Positions 1 to 6,862 are shown, counted from the stretch's first letter. The stretch is 16,010 nt of DNA from Flavobacteriales bacterium (GCA_018665005.1 JABJEE010000064.1:1-16010), one strand, 5' to 3'. The notes: generated from the letters alone by a model not told the origin. Numbers and translations: made by a program.

Positions 1-1
1 A

Positions 2-2395
2 TTTCTCTTTTCTTTTTTAATCATTTTGGTTTTTCTGCCTGTCTATTCTCAGAATATTGAGACACACACCTTGAGCGGTTATGTAACCGACTCTCAAAGC
101 GGGGAAGCACTAATTGGTGTTAAAGTTTTTATACCTGAGTTAAATAAGGGAGCCATAACAAATACATATGGTTTTTACTCTCTTACGGTTAATGCTGGAG
201 TATATCTTGTGGAGTTTAGATCTGCGGTGTATCCTTCAGAAACCAGAGAGGTTTCCTTTAATGAAGATTTAAAACTTGATGTTGAGGTAGGGGCGAATAC
301 ACAAGATCTCGAGGAGATCGTTGTCAATGGCAAAAAAGGAGAAAATGTCAAATCCACTCAGATGGGTGAGATTAAATTAGATATTGAAAGTATTAAGGCA
401 TTACCTGCATTCATGGGAGAGGTAGATGTCGTAAAAACCATTCAATTGCTTCCGGGTGTTTCATCTGTAGCTGAAGGAGGACAGGGATTCTACGTCAGAG
501 GTGGAGGTCCAGATCAAAACCTTGTTCTTTTAGATGAAGGAGTTGTCTATAATGCGGCACACCTTTTTGGTTTCTTTTCTGTTTTTAATTCTGACGCCGT
601 TAAAAGTGTCAATCTGATTAAGGGAGGGATGCCTGCCAACTATGGGGGTAGAATGTCTTCAGTTCTTGAGGTAAACATGAACGAGGGAAACAATAAACGG
701 TTTAAAGTTAAGGGAGGTATAGGAGCCATTTCATCTCGCCTGACTGTTGAGGGGCCTCTCAAAAAGGACAAAGGATCATTTATTATATCCGGTCGTAGAA
801 CCTATATAGACATACTCATGAAGGCCTTTATTCCGGATACTTCAGCCTTTGCGGGCTCTAGCTACTTCTTTTATGATTTGAATGCGAAATTCAATTATAA
901 ATTATCAGACAAGGATCGAATATTCCTAAGCGGTTACTATGGTAAAGATGTATTTAACTTTTCAGACACGGAAGGAGGTTTTAGTGCAAATATGCCATGG
1001 GGTAATGGAATCGCTGCTTTAAGATGGAATCATCTTTTCTCGAATAAACTTTTTATGAATGTAACGGCAACGGTTTCTGATTACATGTTTCAGTTTGGTT
1101 CTACTCAAGACCAGTTTAGATTCAACCTTTTGTCAGGCGTGAGAGATGTAGGTTCTAAAGTCGACTTTTCTTATTACCCGAATACAAGACATTCTATTAA
1201 ATGGGGAGCTAATCATATTTTTCACACGTTTACTCCAACGAGTGTTTCCGCAGAATCAGATTCAGTTGTTTTTGATACTGGTGAAGCTCAAAAATTATTT
1301 TCTCACGAATCTGCATTATATCTAATGGATGATTTTGAAGTAAATGATAAACTCAAGATTAATATGGGTCTTCGATACAGTATGTATCATCATGTTGGTC
1401 CTTTTACCAGATACATTAATGGTGGTGTTGGGGCTTCAGATAGTACCATTCAATATCCTGATGGGAATCTAATACAATTTTATCATGGCTTAGAGCCTAG
1501 ATTATCTTTGAGATGGTTGTTGCCTGACAATAGTTCTATTAAAGCAGGGTATTCCTATAATTACCAATACGTCCATCTCACTGCGTTAAGTGCAGTTTCT
1601 TTACCAACAGATATTTGGTACCCAACAACAGATCTTGCGAAGCCTCAGATAGGTTATCAGGCGAGTGTAGGTTACTTTAAGAACTTTTTTGATGATATGC
1701 TTGAGACATCCGTCGAAGTGTATTACAAGAAGATGAATAATATGATTGAATACAAGGAGGGTGCACTTCCTGGAGACAATGTGAATGACAACACAGACAA
1801 TCTATTGGTTTTTGGTGAAGGTTGGTCTTATGGTATAGAGTTTTTTATAAAGAAATCTTTAGGTCAGTTTACAGGTTGGATTGGATATACTTGGGCCAAG
1901 TCAGACCGTTTATTCCCAGATTTAAATGGAGGAGAGCTTTATGCTGCCAAATACGACAGGAGACATGACCTGAGTATTGTAGGAAGCTATAAATTAAATG
2001 ACAGGTGGACTTTTAGCACAGCATTTGTATATGCTACAGGAAACACATTGACCTTGCCGTCATCTTGGTATGTGCAAGAGCAGAACTTGTTGTTTAATTA
2101 TGGTGCAAGAAATTCTACACGAATGGCACCATATCACAGACTTGATTTGAGCGCTATATTATATAGCAAGGCTTACAAAACCAAAACCGATGTTACGGGT
2201 GAAACCATTCGTGTTAAAAAGAAATTTAAAAGCAATTGGGCTTTCTCTATCTACAATGTTTATAACAGAGCAAATCCATTTTTCTTATTTGTAGACAATG
2301 ACGGAGACTTCCTTAACGGAGACTTTCAGCTAACAGTAAAACAGGTATCACTTTTTCCTATAATACCAAGTGTGACTTGGAATTTTGAATTTTAA
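2..2395 (+). CDS. TonB-dependent receptor with carboxypeptidase-like regulatory domain (5' partial)
   Basis: Outer-membrane active-transport receptor. The reading frame is open to the window edge: the codons before the TTG at position 26 read FLFSFLII and run into VFLPVYSQN, which is a signal peptide core. The true start therefore lies upstream of the window and the TTG is not the start. Counting from that TTG, residues about 14-95 are a carboxypeptidase-regulatory-like beta domain (SGYVTDSQSGEALIGV), about 105-222 are the plug (VKTIQLLPGV, FYVRGGGPDQNLVLLDEG, GGRMSSVLEV), and the rest is a beta-barrel ending in aromatic residues (VTWNFEF), the usual outer-membrane insertion signal. The stop abuts the ATG of the DUF4249 lipoprotein, a pairing common in Bacteroidota. 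It is shorter than SusC proteins and has no SusD partner, so it is not a standard glycan-uptake pair. The substrate cannot be read from the sequence. Confidence 0.93.
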   Translation, partial: FLFSFLIILVFLPVYSQNIETHTLSGYVTDSQSGEALIGVKVFIPELNKGAITNTYGFYSLTVNAGVYLVEFRSAVYPSETREVSFNEDLKLDVEVGANTQDLEEIVVNGKKGENVKSTQMGEIKLDIESIKALPAFMGEVDVVKTIQLLPGVSSVAEGGQGFYVRGGGPDQNLVLLDEGVVYNAAHLFGFFSVFNSDAVKSVNLIKGGMPANYGGRMSSVLEVNMNEGNNKRFKVKGGIGAISSRLTVEGPLKKDKGSFIISGRRTYIDILMKAFIPDTSAFAGSSYFFYDLNAKFNYKLSDKDRIFLSGYYGKDVFNFSDTEGGFSANMPWGNGIAALRWNHLFSNKLFMNVTATVSDYMFQFGSTQDQFRFNLLSGVRDVGSKVDFSYYPNTRHSIKWGANHIFHTFTPTSVSAESDSVVFDTGEAQKLFSHESALYLMDDFEVNDKLKINMGLRYSMYHHVGPFTRYINGGVGASDSTIQYPDGNLIQFYHGLEPRLSLRWLLPDNSSIKAGYSYNYQYVHLTALSAVSLPTDIWYPTTDLAKPQIGYQASVGYFKNFFDDMLETSVEVYYKKMNNMIEYKEGALPGDNVNDNTDNLLVFGEGWSYGIEFFIKKSLGQFTGWIGYTWAKSDRLFPDLNGGELYAAKYDRRHDLSIVGSYKLNDRWTFSTAFVYATGNTLTLPSSWYVQEQNLLFNYGARNSTRMAPYHRLDLSAILYSKAYKTKTDVTGETIRVKKKFKSNWAFSIYNVYNRANPFFLFVDNDGDFLNGDFQLTVKQVSLFPIIPSVTWNFEF

Positions 2396-3334
2396 ATGAA
2401 AAGAATAATTTACATTTTTATTTGTATTTCAATAGCCTCATGTTCAAAAGAGGTTCAAATTGATATACCAGGATATGAAGAGCAACTTGTAATTGATGGT
2501 GTAATAGAAACTGGTCAGCCCGCTATTGTGTTGTTATCTAGCACGGCCAATATTTATTCTCCAACCAATTTAGAGGCGTATTTAAATGGTTTCATATCTG
2601 GAGCAACGGTTGTGGTTTCAGACGGTATGGTAAATGATACGCTCGTTGAGATCTGTACTGATAATCTACCTCCAGGAACAGAGGAGATTGCAGCTGCTTT
2701 CTTTGGAATTCCTCTAGAAGAACTGGCTAATTTGAATTTATGCGGTTACTTTTCAACCCAAATTGTGGGAGAGGTAGGTAAAACATATTCATTAAATGTC
2801 CAAGTGAACGGTGATAATTACACTTCATCAACCTCAATTTTAAATCCAACTCCATTGGATTCATTGTTTTGGAAACCAGAGGCTCCATTAGAAGATCATG
2901 GTTTCTCATGGGCCGTGTTGTCTGACCCAGTAGGATTGAATGATGCTTATCGATGGGAGGTGAAACGACTCAATGTTCTTGATGACGGTAGTCTAGACCC
3001 ATTGTTTTACAAGCCTTTTGGTCCTTTTTTCGACGATGCATTTTTTGATGGTCTCACGTTTGAGTTTGCCTATGAAAACCCCATCAGTTTTTTCGATGAA
3101 TCTGTTGAAGAACAATATCGTGGTTATTACAAGCAAGGTGATTCGATATTGGTAAAGCTTTCTAAACTGGGTAGGGCAGAGTTTGATTTTTTTGAAAAGA
3201 AATACAATCAAATGTATACTGCTGGAAATCCTTTTGCCACACCAACGAACATTCCTTCAAATATTGAGGGCGGAGCTTTGGGTATTTGGGCTGGATTTTC
3301 ACCTTGGACGGATACACTCATCTGTCAGCCCTAA
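2396..3334 (+). CDS. DUF4249 family lipoprotein, partner of TonB receptor
   Basis: A 312-residue lipoprotein. The N-terminus MKRIIYIFICISIASC is a lipoprotein signal with Cys16 as the probable lipidated residue. The start of the mature region (EEQLVIDGVIETGQPAIVLL) and the C-terminal signature (GNPFATPTNIPSNIEGGALG, then IWAGF) are characteristic of DUF4249. Proteins of this family are usually encoded directly after a TonB receptor, and here the ATG follows the receptor stop with no gap, so the two are almost certainly co-transcribed and translationally coupled. By inference it is a surface or periplasmic accessory of that receptor; the biochemical role is unknown. Its TAA stop overlaps the TAG stop of the cupin gene on the other strand by four bases (3331-3334), leaving no room for a terminator between the converging genes. 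Confidence 0.9.
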   Translation: MKRIIYIFICISIASCSKEVQIDIPGYEEQLVIDGVIETGQPAIVLLSSTANIYSPTNLEAYLNGFISGATVVVSDGMVNDTLVEICTDNLPPGTEEIAAAFFGIPLEELANLNLCGYFSTQIVGEVGKTYSLNVQVNGDNYTSSTSILNPTPLDSLFWKPEAPLEDHGFSWAVLSDPVGLNDAYRWEVKRLNVLDDGSLDPLFYKPFGPFFDDAFFDGLTFEFAYENPISFFDESVEEQYRGYYKQGDSILVKLSKLGRAEFDFFEKKYNQMYTAGNPFATPTNIPSNIEGGALGIWAGFSPWTDTLICQP

Positions 3335-3831
3335 GGGGTTAGTAAATCAATAATTTCTTCTTCATTTGGGAAATCCTTTAACAATTGTTCGTGACTGAAC
3401 AATTCAAAGTCTTTAAAATCAAATCCGGGCGATACTACACAAGAAACCAAGGCGTAAGAATTTGCTTCCAACACAGAACTGCCAAATATGGTGTTTCCTT
3501 TAATCAATTGATAGGGCCTGCAATCAGTTCCATGTGTTTTACCGAGTATATGTTCTATGTGTATACCATTTTCAAGCGTGTGTATGGAGATGGGGCTTCC
3601 CTCATGATGAAACCACAATTCATCATTCTTAATGCGATGGAAATGAGAAACATGTTCTGAGGTCAGTAAAAAATAAATAGAAGTCATCAATACGCCCCTC
3701 TTGTCTTCTGTATTGATTTCTGAACGGTAATTTTCTGAATAAAACCCTCCTTCAGGGTGGCTTTGTAGGTTAAGTTCTTTAACTATTTCGTCAATTCTAT
3801 TCAATGGGGCCTGGTTTAAATGGTGAGCCAC
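3331..3831 (-). CDS. Cupin, DUF985 family
   Basis: A small single-domain cupin (up to 166 residues) of the DUF985/YML079w-like family, probably cytosolic. Family marks are HPEGGFYSE (residues 25-33), the cupin metal/ligand motif SHFHRIKNDELWFHHEG (62-78) and the C-terminal VSPGFDF (133-139). The biochemical role of the family is not established; a sugar or nucleotide-sugar ligand is plausible from the fold. The longest start is a GTG at 3831, which overlaps the upstream beta-barrel gene by 35 bases. An in-frame TTG at 3804 would shorten the protein by nine residues and place the start right at the upstream stop. No ATG is available before residue 49, so the start is uncertain. It is the last gene of the minus-strand run. 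Confidence 0.87.
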   Translation of the reverse strand: MAHHLNQAPLNRIDEIVKELNLQSHPEGGFYSENYRSEINTEDKRGVLMTSIYFLLTSEHVSHFHRIKNDELWFHHEGSPISIHTLENGIHIEHILGKTHGTDCRPYQLIKGNTIFGSSVLEANSYALVSCVVSPGFDFKDFELFSHEQLLKDFPNEEEIIDLLTP

Positions 3832-4546
3832 TACTTCTGGTAATGGGAAAGAAATACTTTAAGTCAATGGAAAGATATGAGCCGCTTAACTCATCAATAG
3901 TAGTTAGGTCGTAGCCTTGATTTTGATACCTTGTAAGTATAATGAATAGCGGAGAAAACGGTACTCTAATGGATCCTCCCAAGTAGAAAAATCCTGATTT
4001 TTTAGTTCGGTATTCAAAACCGATATTTGCATTAAAATCAGCACTTATTTTCTTTCGAAAATCAACATATCCATCATAAATAAACGAGTGCAATCCATCT
4101 GGATTGATTTGATTCCCAATACTTGAAGGTTTATAAACAATAGCAATTCCGAGAGAAGCGTTTGCATACCATTCCTTATTCATTTTGATATAAATCAAAC
4201 AGTTAAGAGGAATATTGTATTCGATAAAAGAAGCGTTGTCAGACACGTAGAGATTAGAGTCAGGAACCTCCATGTCGATGTTGAAATTTCTTTTTGTGAA
4301 ATTTATACCCGTCTCAAAAGCAATTAATTCAGTGATGCCAAATCTAACGGTGGCACCCATTGAATATCCAATGCGTTGACGAATAGAGCTATTAAAAGAC
4401 TCATTTGTAAATGATAAGGACTTTCCTCCAAGAATATTATTAGGAATGACCGATTGATACTGTATACCAAAATAGGAGGGAACCCTATTCGATTGAGAAT
4501 GACCCAAAAAGGAAATAAAAACAAAGATTATCGCAATGGCTTTCAT
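3797..4546 (-). CDS. Outer-membrane beta-barrel protein (PorT-like)
   Basis: A 249-residue protein with a short signal peptide (MKAIAIIFVFISFLGHSQ, cleavage probably near residue 18). It is followed by alternating hydrophobic/polar strands typical of the small Bacteroidota outer-membrane barrels annotated as PorT-like or outer-membrane beta-barrel domain. Visible strand-like stretches include IGYSMGATVRFG, ELIAFETGINFTKRNF, SFIEYNIPLNCLIYI, WYANASLGIAIVY, ISADFNANIGFEYRT and YLSIDLKYFF. The C-terminus runs on past the last strand (PITRSSGSPFKPGPIE) rather than ending on an aromatic residue. The ATG overlaps the stop of the upstream membrane-protein gene by four bases (ATGA), indicating translational coupling. 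The specific function is unknown, and it should not be equated with the T9SS PorT itself. Confidence 0.75.
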   Translation of the reverse strand: MKAIAIIFVFISFLGHSQSNRVPSYFGIQYQSVIPNNILGGKSLSFTNESFNSSIRQRIGYSMGATVRFGITELIAFETGINFTKRNFNIDMEVPDSNLYVSDNASFIEYNIPLNCLIYIKMNKEWYANASLGIAIVYKPSSIGNQINPDGLHSFIYDGYVDFRKKISADFNANIGFEYRTKKSGFFYLGGSIRVPFSPLFIILTRYQNQGYDLTTIDELSGSYLSIDLKYFFPITRSSGSPFKPGPIE

Positions 4547-4932
4547 TTATGAATTTCTGTTTGTTTTTCGAGATGTTTCATATGCTTATAATAACTCACA
4601 ATACTTAAAAGTAGTATTCCCATTCCAAAAATAACAACTGCCCATCTCAAAAAACGAAATGGAATAATGGGCTTTTTATGCTTTTTTTCAACTTCATAGT
4701 TCATTTTCATCGTTTTCTTGTAATTCTTTTGATGAATCGCAAAAAGGGTATAGGTCTGTTGTTTTTTCTCTTGAGTGTCTTCTTGGAATTCTATTTTGTT
4801 TTCATTCAGCAACTCCCTAAAGTCATTGGCTCGATTGATATCTGTAAATCGATAGACCATATACTTAGGATTGGTTGGATGCTGCGTGTAATTCACAAAA
4901 CCAAGATCCAGATGTTCTATTGGGTTTTCCAT
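4543..4932 (-). CDS. Small single-span membrane protein with N-terminal cytosolic domain, function unknown
   Basis: A 129-residue protein I do not recognise as a named family. The N-terminal ~65 residues look like a small alpha/beta fold (YMVYRFTDINRANDFRELLN, then KIEFQED and QQTYTLFAIH). This is faintly reminiscent of DUF2007-type 'signal transducing' domains, but I would not assign it to them. A basic stretch (YEVEKKHKKPIIPFRF, about 79-94) precedes one transmembrane helix (WAVVIFGMGILLLSIVSYY, about 97-115), so the N-terminal domain should be cytosolic with a short basic tail outside. The start overlaps the nitroreductase end by 16 bases, and the stop overlaps the beta-barrel ATG by four. 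The gene is therefore firmly inside the operon, which supports its being real. Confidence 0.72.
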   Translation of the reverse strand: MENPIEHLDLGFVNYTQHPTNPKYMVYRFTDINRANDFRELLNENKIEFQEDTQEKKQQTYTLFAIHQKNYKKTMKMNYEVEKKHKKPIIPFRFLRWAVVIFGMGILLLSIVSYYKHMKHLEKQTEIHK

Positions 4933-5507
4933 GTAGTGTTGTACTCAAGTGGTTTGCGATGAGACTTTGGCCATTCCTCTTTGGAATATCCAAAATAAAT
5001 CAATCCAAGGCATTTGTCTTTATTTTCAAGTTCTAAGTATTGATTCATCAAATCCGTGTATATGATTTTTGGTGATGACCAAAATGAGCCGATACCATAT
5101 GCTGTAGCCGTAAGTTGCATGTTTTGAACAGCACAAGCCACTGCCTCAATTTCTTCAATTTCGGGGATTCGTTCCTCTTTTTGCCGAGACATGCAAACCG
5201 CAACGACTACTGATGAAATGAGCGGCCTGCGAATGAGCTTGGCCAGCTTCGCATCATTTTGTTCATCTGGCGCTACTTCTTCGAGATAAACCTTTCCTAA
5301 GGTTTGACTTAAATCGTTTCGTGAGTTTTCAGATTCAAAAACGATGAAGCGCCAAGGCTCTGTTTTTCCGTGGCTTGGTGCCCATTGTGCATTATTGAGA
5401 ATTAGCTCAATTTGATCGCGTTGAATCTTTCTCGCTGAAAAGGATTCCGGTCTTATTGATCGTCTTGACCGAATTAACTCCGTAATTTCTGAAAGGTTAA
5501 ATTTCAT
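4917..5507 (-). CDS. Nitroreductase family flavoprotein (YdjA-like)
   Basis: A 196-residue, single-domain FMN-dependent NAD(P)H oxidoreductase of the nitroreductase superfamily, cytosolic. Visible marks are the N-terminal FMN-phosphate motif RSRRSIRP (13-20), NNAQWAPSHGKTEPWRFIVF (38-57), the mid-protein AVACAVQNMQLTATAYGIGS (122-141) with FWSS following, and the C-terminal LGLIYFGYSKE. The length fits the short YdjA type, which works as a dimer. The physiological substrate cannot be predicted. The ATG at 5507 lies 35 bases after the TPR gene, and this gap carries a good Bacteroidota promoter, so nitroreductase and the three downstream genes can be expressed separately from the TPR gene. Confidence 0.9.
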   Translation of the reverse strand: MKFNLSEITELIRSRRSIRPESFSARKIQRDQIELILNNAQWAPSHGKTEPWRFIVFESENSRNDLSQTLGKVYLEEVAPDEQNDAKLAKLIRRPLISSVVVAVCMSRQKEERIPEIEEIEAVACAVQNMQLTATAYGIGSFWSSPKIIYTDLMNQYLELENKDKCLGLIYFGYSKEEWPKSHRKPLEYNTTWKTQ

Positions 5508-5520
5508 GAAAATTTTTAGG

Positions 5521-5552
5521 CAAATTTACGAACTATAAAGTATTAATTGCAA
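5521..5552 (-). promoter_or_regulatory. Promoter for the nitroreductase-cupin run
   Basis: On the minus strand TAAATTTG (5521-5528) matches the Bacteroidota -7 consensus TAnnTTTG exactly. TTG (5550-5552) lies 21 bases upstream in the -33 position. Transcription would start about 5514-5517, giving a leader of roughly 10 bases before the ATG at 5507. The -33 part sits in the last codons of the TPR gene. The same TTG-N21-TAnnTTTG spacing occurs in the tRNA-Arg promoter. Confidence 0.6.
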
Positions 5553-6064
5553 TAGTTTTCTTGATATACTTTGGCGCTATCCATTCCAAGTGCGATAGCC
5601 TTTCTCAAATCCTTGCAGCAGCCTTTTTCATCACCATTCATCCGTCTTATTAGTGCGCGCATGTAGAAATAATTAGGATTTGTTTTATTGAGTAAAATGG
5701 CCTGGTCAAGATCGGTAATGGCTGATCCATATTTATTCATGTTGAAATGAAGAAATGAACGGATTGAGTATAAATGTGAAATGGATTCAGGGTCCTTTGG
5801 AACATCCATTGTGATGCGAAGTCCTGTGTTTAGCAAGTTTAAAGCCTTGTCGTACTTTCTTTGGTAAACATAGATGTCAGATATTTTAGCGTAGCTATCG
5901 GCTAAGGTTGTGTCCATGTATAAAGCCTTTTGATACATGTCCAGGGCTCCTAAAGTATCAAGTTTTTCAAGCCTTTTATCTCCTTTTAACAATACCTTGA
6001 TGGCTTTTTTTTGAGCCGGCACTGATGTACATATCATAATAAAAAGAAGAACAATTACTCTCAC
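5543..6064 (-). CDS. Exported tetratricopeptide-repeat protein
   Basis: A 173-residue periplasmic or surface-associated scaffold protein. The N-terminus MRVIVLLFIMICTSVPAQ is a signal peptide with a cleavage site close to residue 17-18. Four TPR-like units follow at roughly 36-55, 56-88, 97-129 and 131-163, for example LGALDMYQKALYMDTTLADS and YGSAITDLDQAILLNKTNPN. The last unit ends in the common GCCKDLRKAIALG motif. The start is a GTG; the frame is stopped two codons upstream and the next ATG (codon 10) would cut into the signal peptide, so GTG is preferred. A TATATTTG box lies four bases before it, hinting at a leaderless or near-leaderless message. No partner can be named. Confidence 0.82.
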   Translation of the reverse strand: MRVIVLLFIMICTSVPAQKKAIKVLLKGDKRLEKLDTLGALDMYQKALYMDTTLADSYAKISDIYVYQRKYDKALNLLNTGLRITMDVPKDPESISHLYSIRSFLHFNMNKYGSAITDLDQAILLNKTNPNYFYMRALIRRMNGDEKGCCKDLRKAIALGMDSAKVYQENYCN

Positions 6065-6068
6065 AATT

Positions 6069-6076
6069 CAAATATA
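6069..6076 (-). promoter_or_regulatory. Possible -7 promoter box of the TPR gene
   Basis: TATATTTG on the minus strand is an exact TAnnTTTG match ending four bases before the GTG start. No TTG is present at the usual -33 distance. If used, transcription would begin on or next to the start codon. Confidence 0.35.
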
Positions 6077-6104
6077 TTATTTTTTAAATGATTCCCCTAA
6101 AGAC

Positions 6105-6136
6105 TTGATTGTATTCATACAAATAGTTTATCTTTG
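6105..6136 (+). promoter_or_regulatory. Promoter of the tRNA-Arg unit
   Basis: TTG (6105-6107), a 21-base spacer and TATCTTTG (6129-6136) match the Bacteroidota -33/-7 promoter pattern exactly. An alternative TTG at 6109-6111 gives a 17-base spacer. Transcription would start near 6141-6145, only a few bases before the tRNA-like element at 6147. The element and the tRNA should therefore be made as one precursor. Confidence 0.65.
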
Positions 6137-6146
6137 CACCAATTGA

Positions 6147-6194
6147 GGCTTTGTGGCACAACTGATACTAGTACGTAGTCGCGAACCACAAGTC
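6147..6194 (+). pseudogene. tRNA-like element: truncated relative of the adjacent tRNA-Arg, or a mini tRNA-like RNA
   Basis: The first 19 bases (6147-6165) match the first 19 of the tRNA-Arg directly downstream at 16 positions. The rest of the tRNA (D-stem 3' side, anticodon arm, T arm) is missing. The 3' end (AAGTC, followed by A) can still pair with the 5' end as an acceptor stem: G6147-C6194, G6148.T6193, C6149-G6192, T6150-A6191, T6151-A6190, bulged T6152, then GTGG (6153-6156) with CCAC (6186-6189). The G.U at the second pair is shared with the real tRNA, and the fourth pair is T-A where the tRNA has C-G. The loop holds a small ACTA/TAGT hairpin (6167-6179). It is too short for a working tRNA. 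It could be a decayed duplicate or a retained leader/processing element. Confidence 0.5.
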
Positions 6195-6198
6195 AAAA

Positions 6199-6272
6199 GG
6201 CCTCGTGGCGCAACTGAATAGCGCACCTGATTACGGCTCAGGAGGTTACAGGTTTGAATCCTGTCGAGGTCA
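6199..6272 (+). tRNA. tRNA-Arg (anticodon ACG)
   Basis: A complete cloverleaf can be drawn. The acceptor stem GGCCTCG (6199-6205) pairs with CGAGGTC (6265-6271) with one G.U pair. The D stem is GCGC (6208-6211) with GCGC (6221-6224). The anticodon stem CCTGA/TCAGG (6226-6230/6238-6242) encloses the loop TTACGGC with anticodon ACG at 6233-6235. The variable loop is five bases, the T stem ACAGG/CCTGT (6248-6252/6260-6264) encloses TTTGAAT, and the discriminator is A6272. CCA is not encoded. In bacteria A34 of this tRNA is normally deaminated to inosine, so it reads CGU, CGC and CGA codons. Confidence 0.96.
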
Positions 6273-6278
6273 CAAACA

Positions 6279-6308
6279 AAAAAGCTTCCCTTATGGGAGG
6301 CTTTTTTA
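6279..6308 (+). terminator. Rho-independent terminator of tRNA-Arg
   Basis: An A-rich run and GCTTCCC (to 6290), the loop TTAT (6291-6294), then GGGAGGC and a run of six T (6295-6307). The stem is about eight strong pairs with one T.G, extended by A-T pairs. It lies seven bases past the tRNA and separates it from the MOSC gene. Confidence 0.85.
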
Positions 6309-6323
6309 TTTGGTTTTAGAATG

Positions 6324-6331
6324 TATCTTTA
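6324..6331 (+). promoter_or_regulatory. Possible -7 box of the MOSC gene
   Basis: TATCTTTA differs from TAnnTTTG only in the last base. It lies 18 bases before the ATG at 6350, directly after the tRNA terminator, where a new promoter is needed. No convincing -33 TTG is seen. Confidence 0.35.
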
Positions 6332-6349
6332 AAACGAAATAGAAATTAA

Positions 6350-6811
6350 ATGCCAAAAATAGTTTCAATTAATATCAATGAAAATGGAGGTGTTCCGAAA
6401 TATCCAGTAAAACACGCCTATGTAGGTAGGTATAGAGTTACGGGGGATAAGCAGAATGATTTGAAACATCATGGTGGAGAAAATCGAGCAGTTTGCTTGT
6501 ATTCCATTGATCTCATTACTGATTTAAAAAATGAGGGGCATCCGATTTTTGCGGGTTCGACTGGTGAAAATATTACGATTCAAGGTTTGGATTGGAGTAG
6601 CTTAAAAAAAGGAGACGTAATAGAAATGGGTGAAGTAAAAATTGAACTTACAAAACCTACACCTCCATGTAAAACCATAGCAAAGTCATTTATAAATGAA
6701 AAGTTTGTTCGAATTTCTGAAAATAAGTATCCTGGGTGGTCCAGATGGTATGCAAAGGTGTTACAAGAAGGAACAGTAAACTTAAATGATAACGTTTCCT
6801 TAAATATGTAA
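6350..6811 (+). CDS. MOSC-domain protein
   Basis: A 153-residue stand-alone MOSC domain, the sulfur-carrier domain also found at the C-terminus of molybdenum-cofactor sulfurases and in YiiM/mARC-type molybdoenzymes. Visible marks are DLKHHGGENRAVCLYS (37-52), the FAGSTGENITIQGL stretch (67-80), and TKPTPPCKTI (101-110), whose Cys107 is at the family's conserved cysteine. The C-terminal strand pattern WYAKVLQEGTVNLNDNVSL is also typical. Proteins of this size in Bacteroidota are usually annotated simply as MOSC-domain proteins; a role in molybdenum cofactor or sulfur handling is inferred. It stands alone between the tRNA terminator and an unrelated lipoprotein gene, with no molybdoenzyme nearby. 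Confidence 0.9.
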   Translation: MPKIVSININENGGVPKYPVKHAYVGRYRVTGDKQNDLKHHGGENRAVCLYSIDLITDLKNEGHPIFAGSTGENITIQGLDWSSLKKGDVIEMGEVKIELTKPTPPCKTIAKSFINEKFVRISENKYPGWSRWYAKVLQEGTVNLNDNVSLNM

Positions 6812-6850
6812 TTACGATTCCTAGGAACTATTTTTAGAACTTAATACAAT

Positions 6851-6858
6851 TATCTTTA
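6851..6858 (+). promoter_or_regulatory. Possible -7 box of the 307-residue lipoprotein gene
   Basis: TATCTTTA matches TAnnTTTG at all fixed positions but the last and ends four bases before the ATG at 6863. This is the same four-base spacing seen at the TPR and class IV PLP genes. Confidence 0.3.
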
Positions 6859-6862
6859 ACCT

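Noticed and set aside
26..28. TTG at 26 as the start of the TonB receptor
   Set aside because: The frame is open to the window edge and the preceding codons form the hydrophobic core of the signal peptide, so the start lies outside the window.
3385..3660. 91-codon plus-strand open frame inside the cupin region
   Set aside because: It is antisense to a gene with clear DUF985 motifs and has no domain or signal of its own.
3797..4546. PorT of the type IX secretion system
   Set aside because: Only the general small-barrel pattern is visible; no other T9SS machinery gene is nearby, so the specific name is not supported.
4678..4962. 94-codon plus-strand frame opposite the small membrane protein, with hydrophobic runs
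   Set aside because: The hydrophobic appearance comes from the complement of the A-rich, Lys-rich coding strand; the minus-strand gene has the overlaps and the better start.
6147..6272. Two tRNA-like copies as an integration (attachment) site of a mobile element
   Set aside because: Integrases usually duplicate the 3' half of a tRNA; here the 5' part is the repeated one, and no integrase or foreign genes are present.
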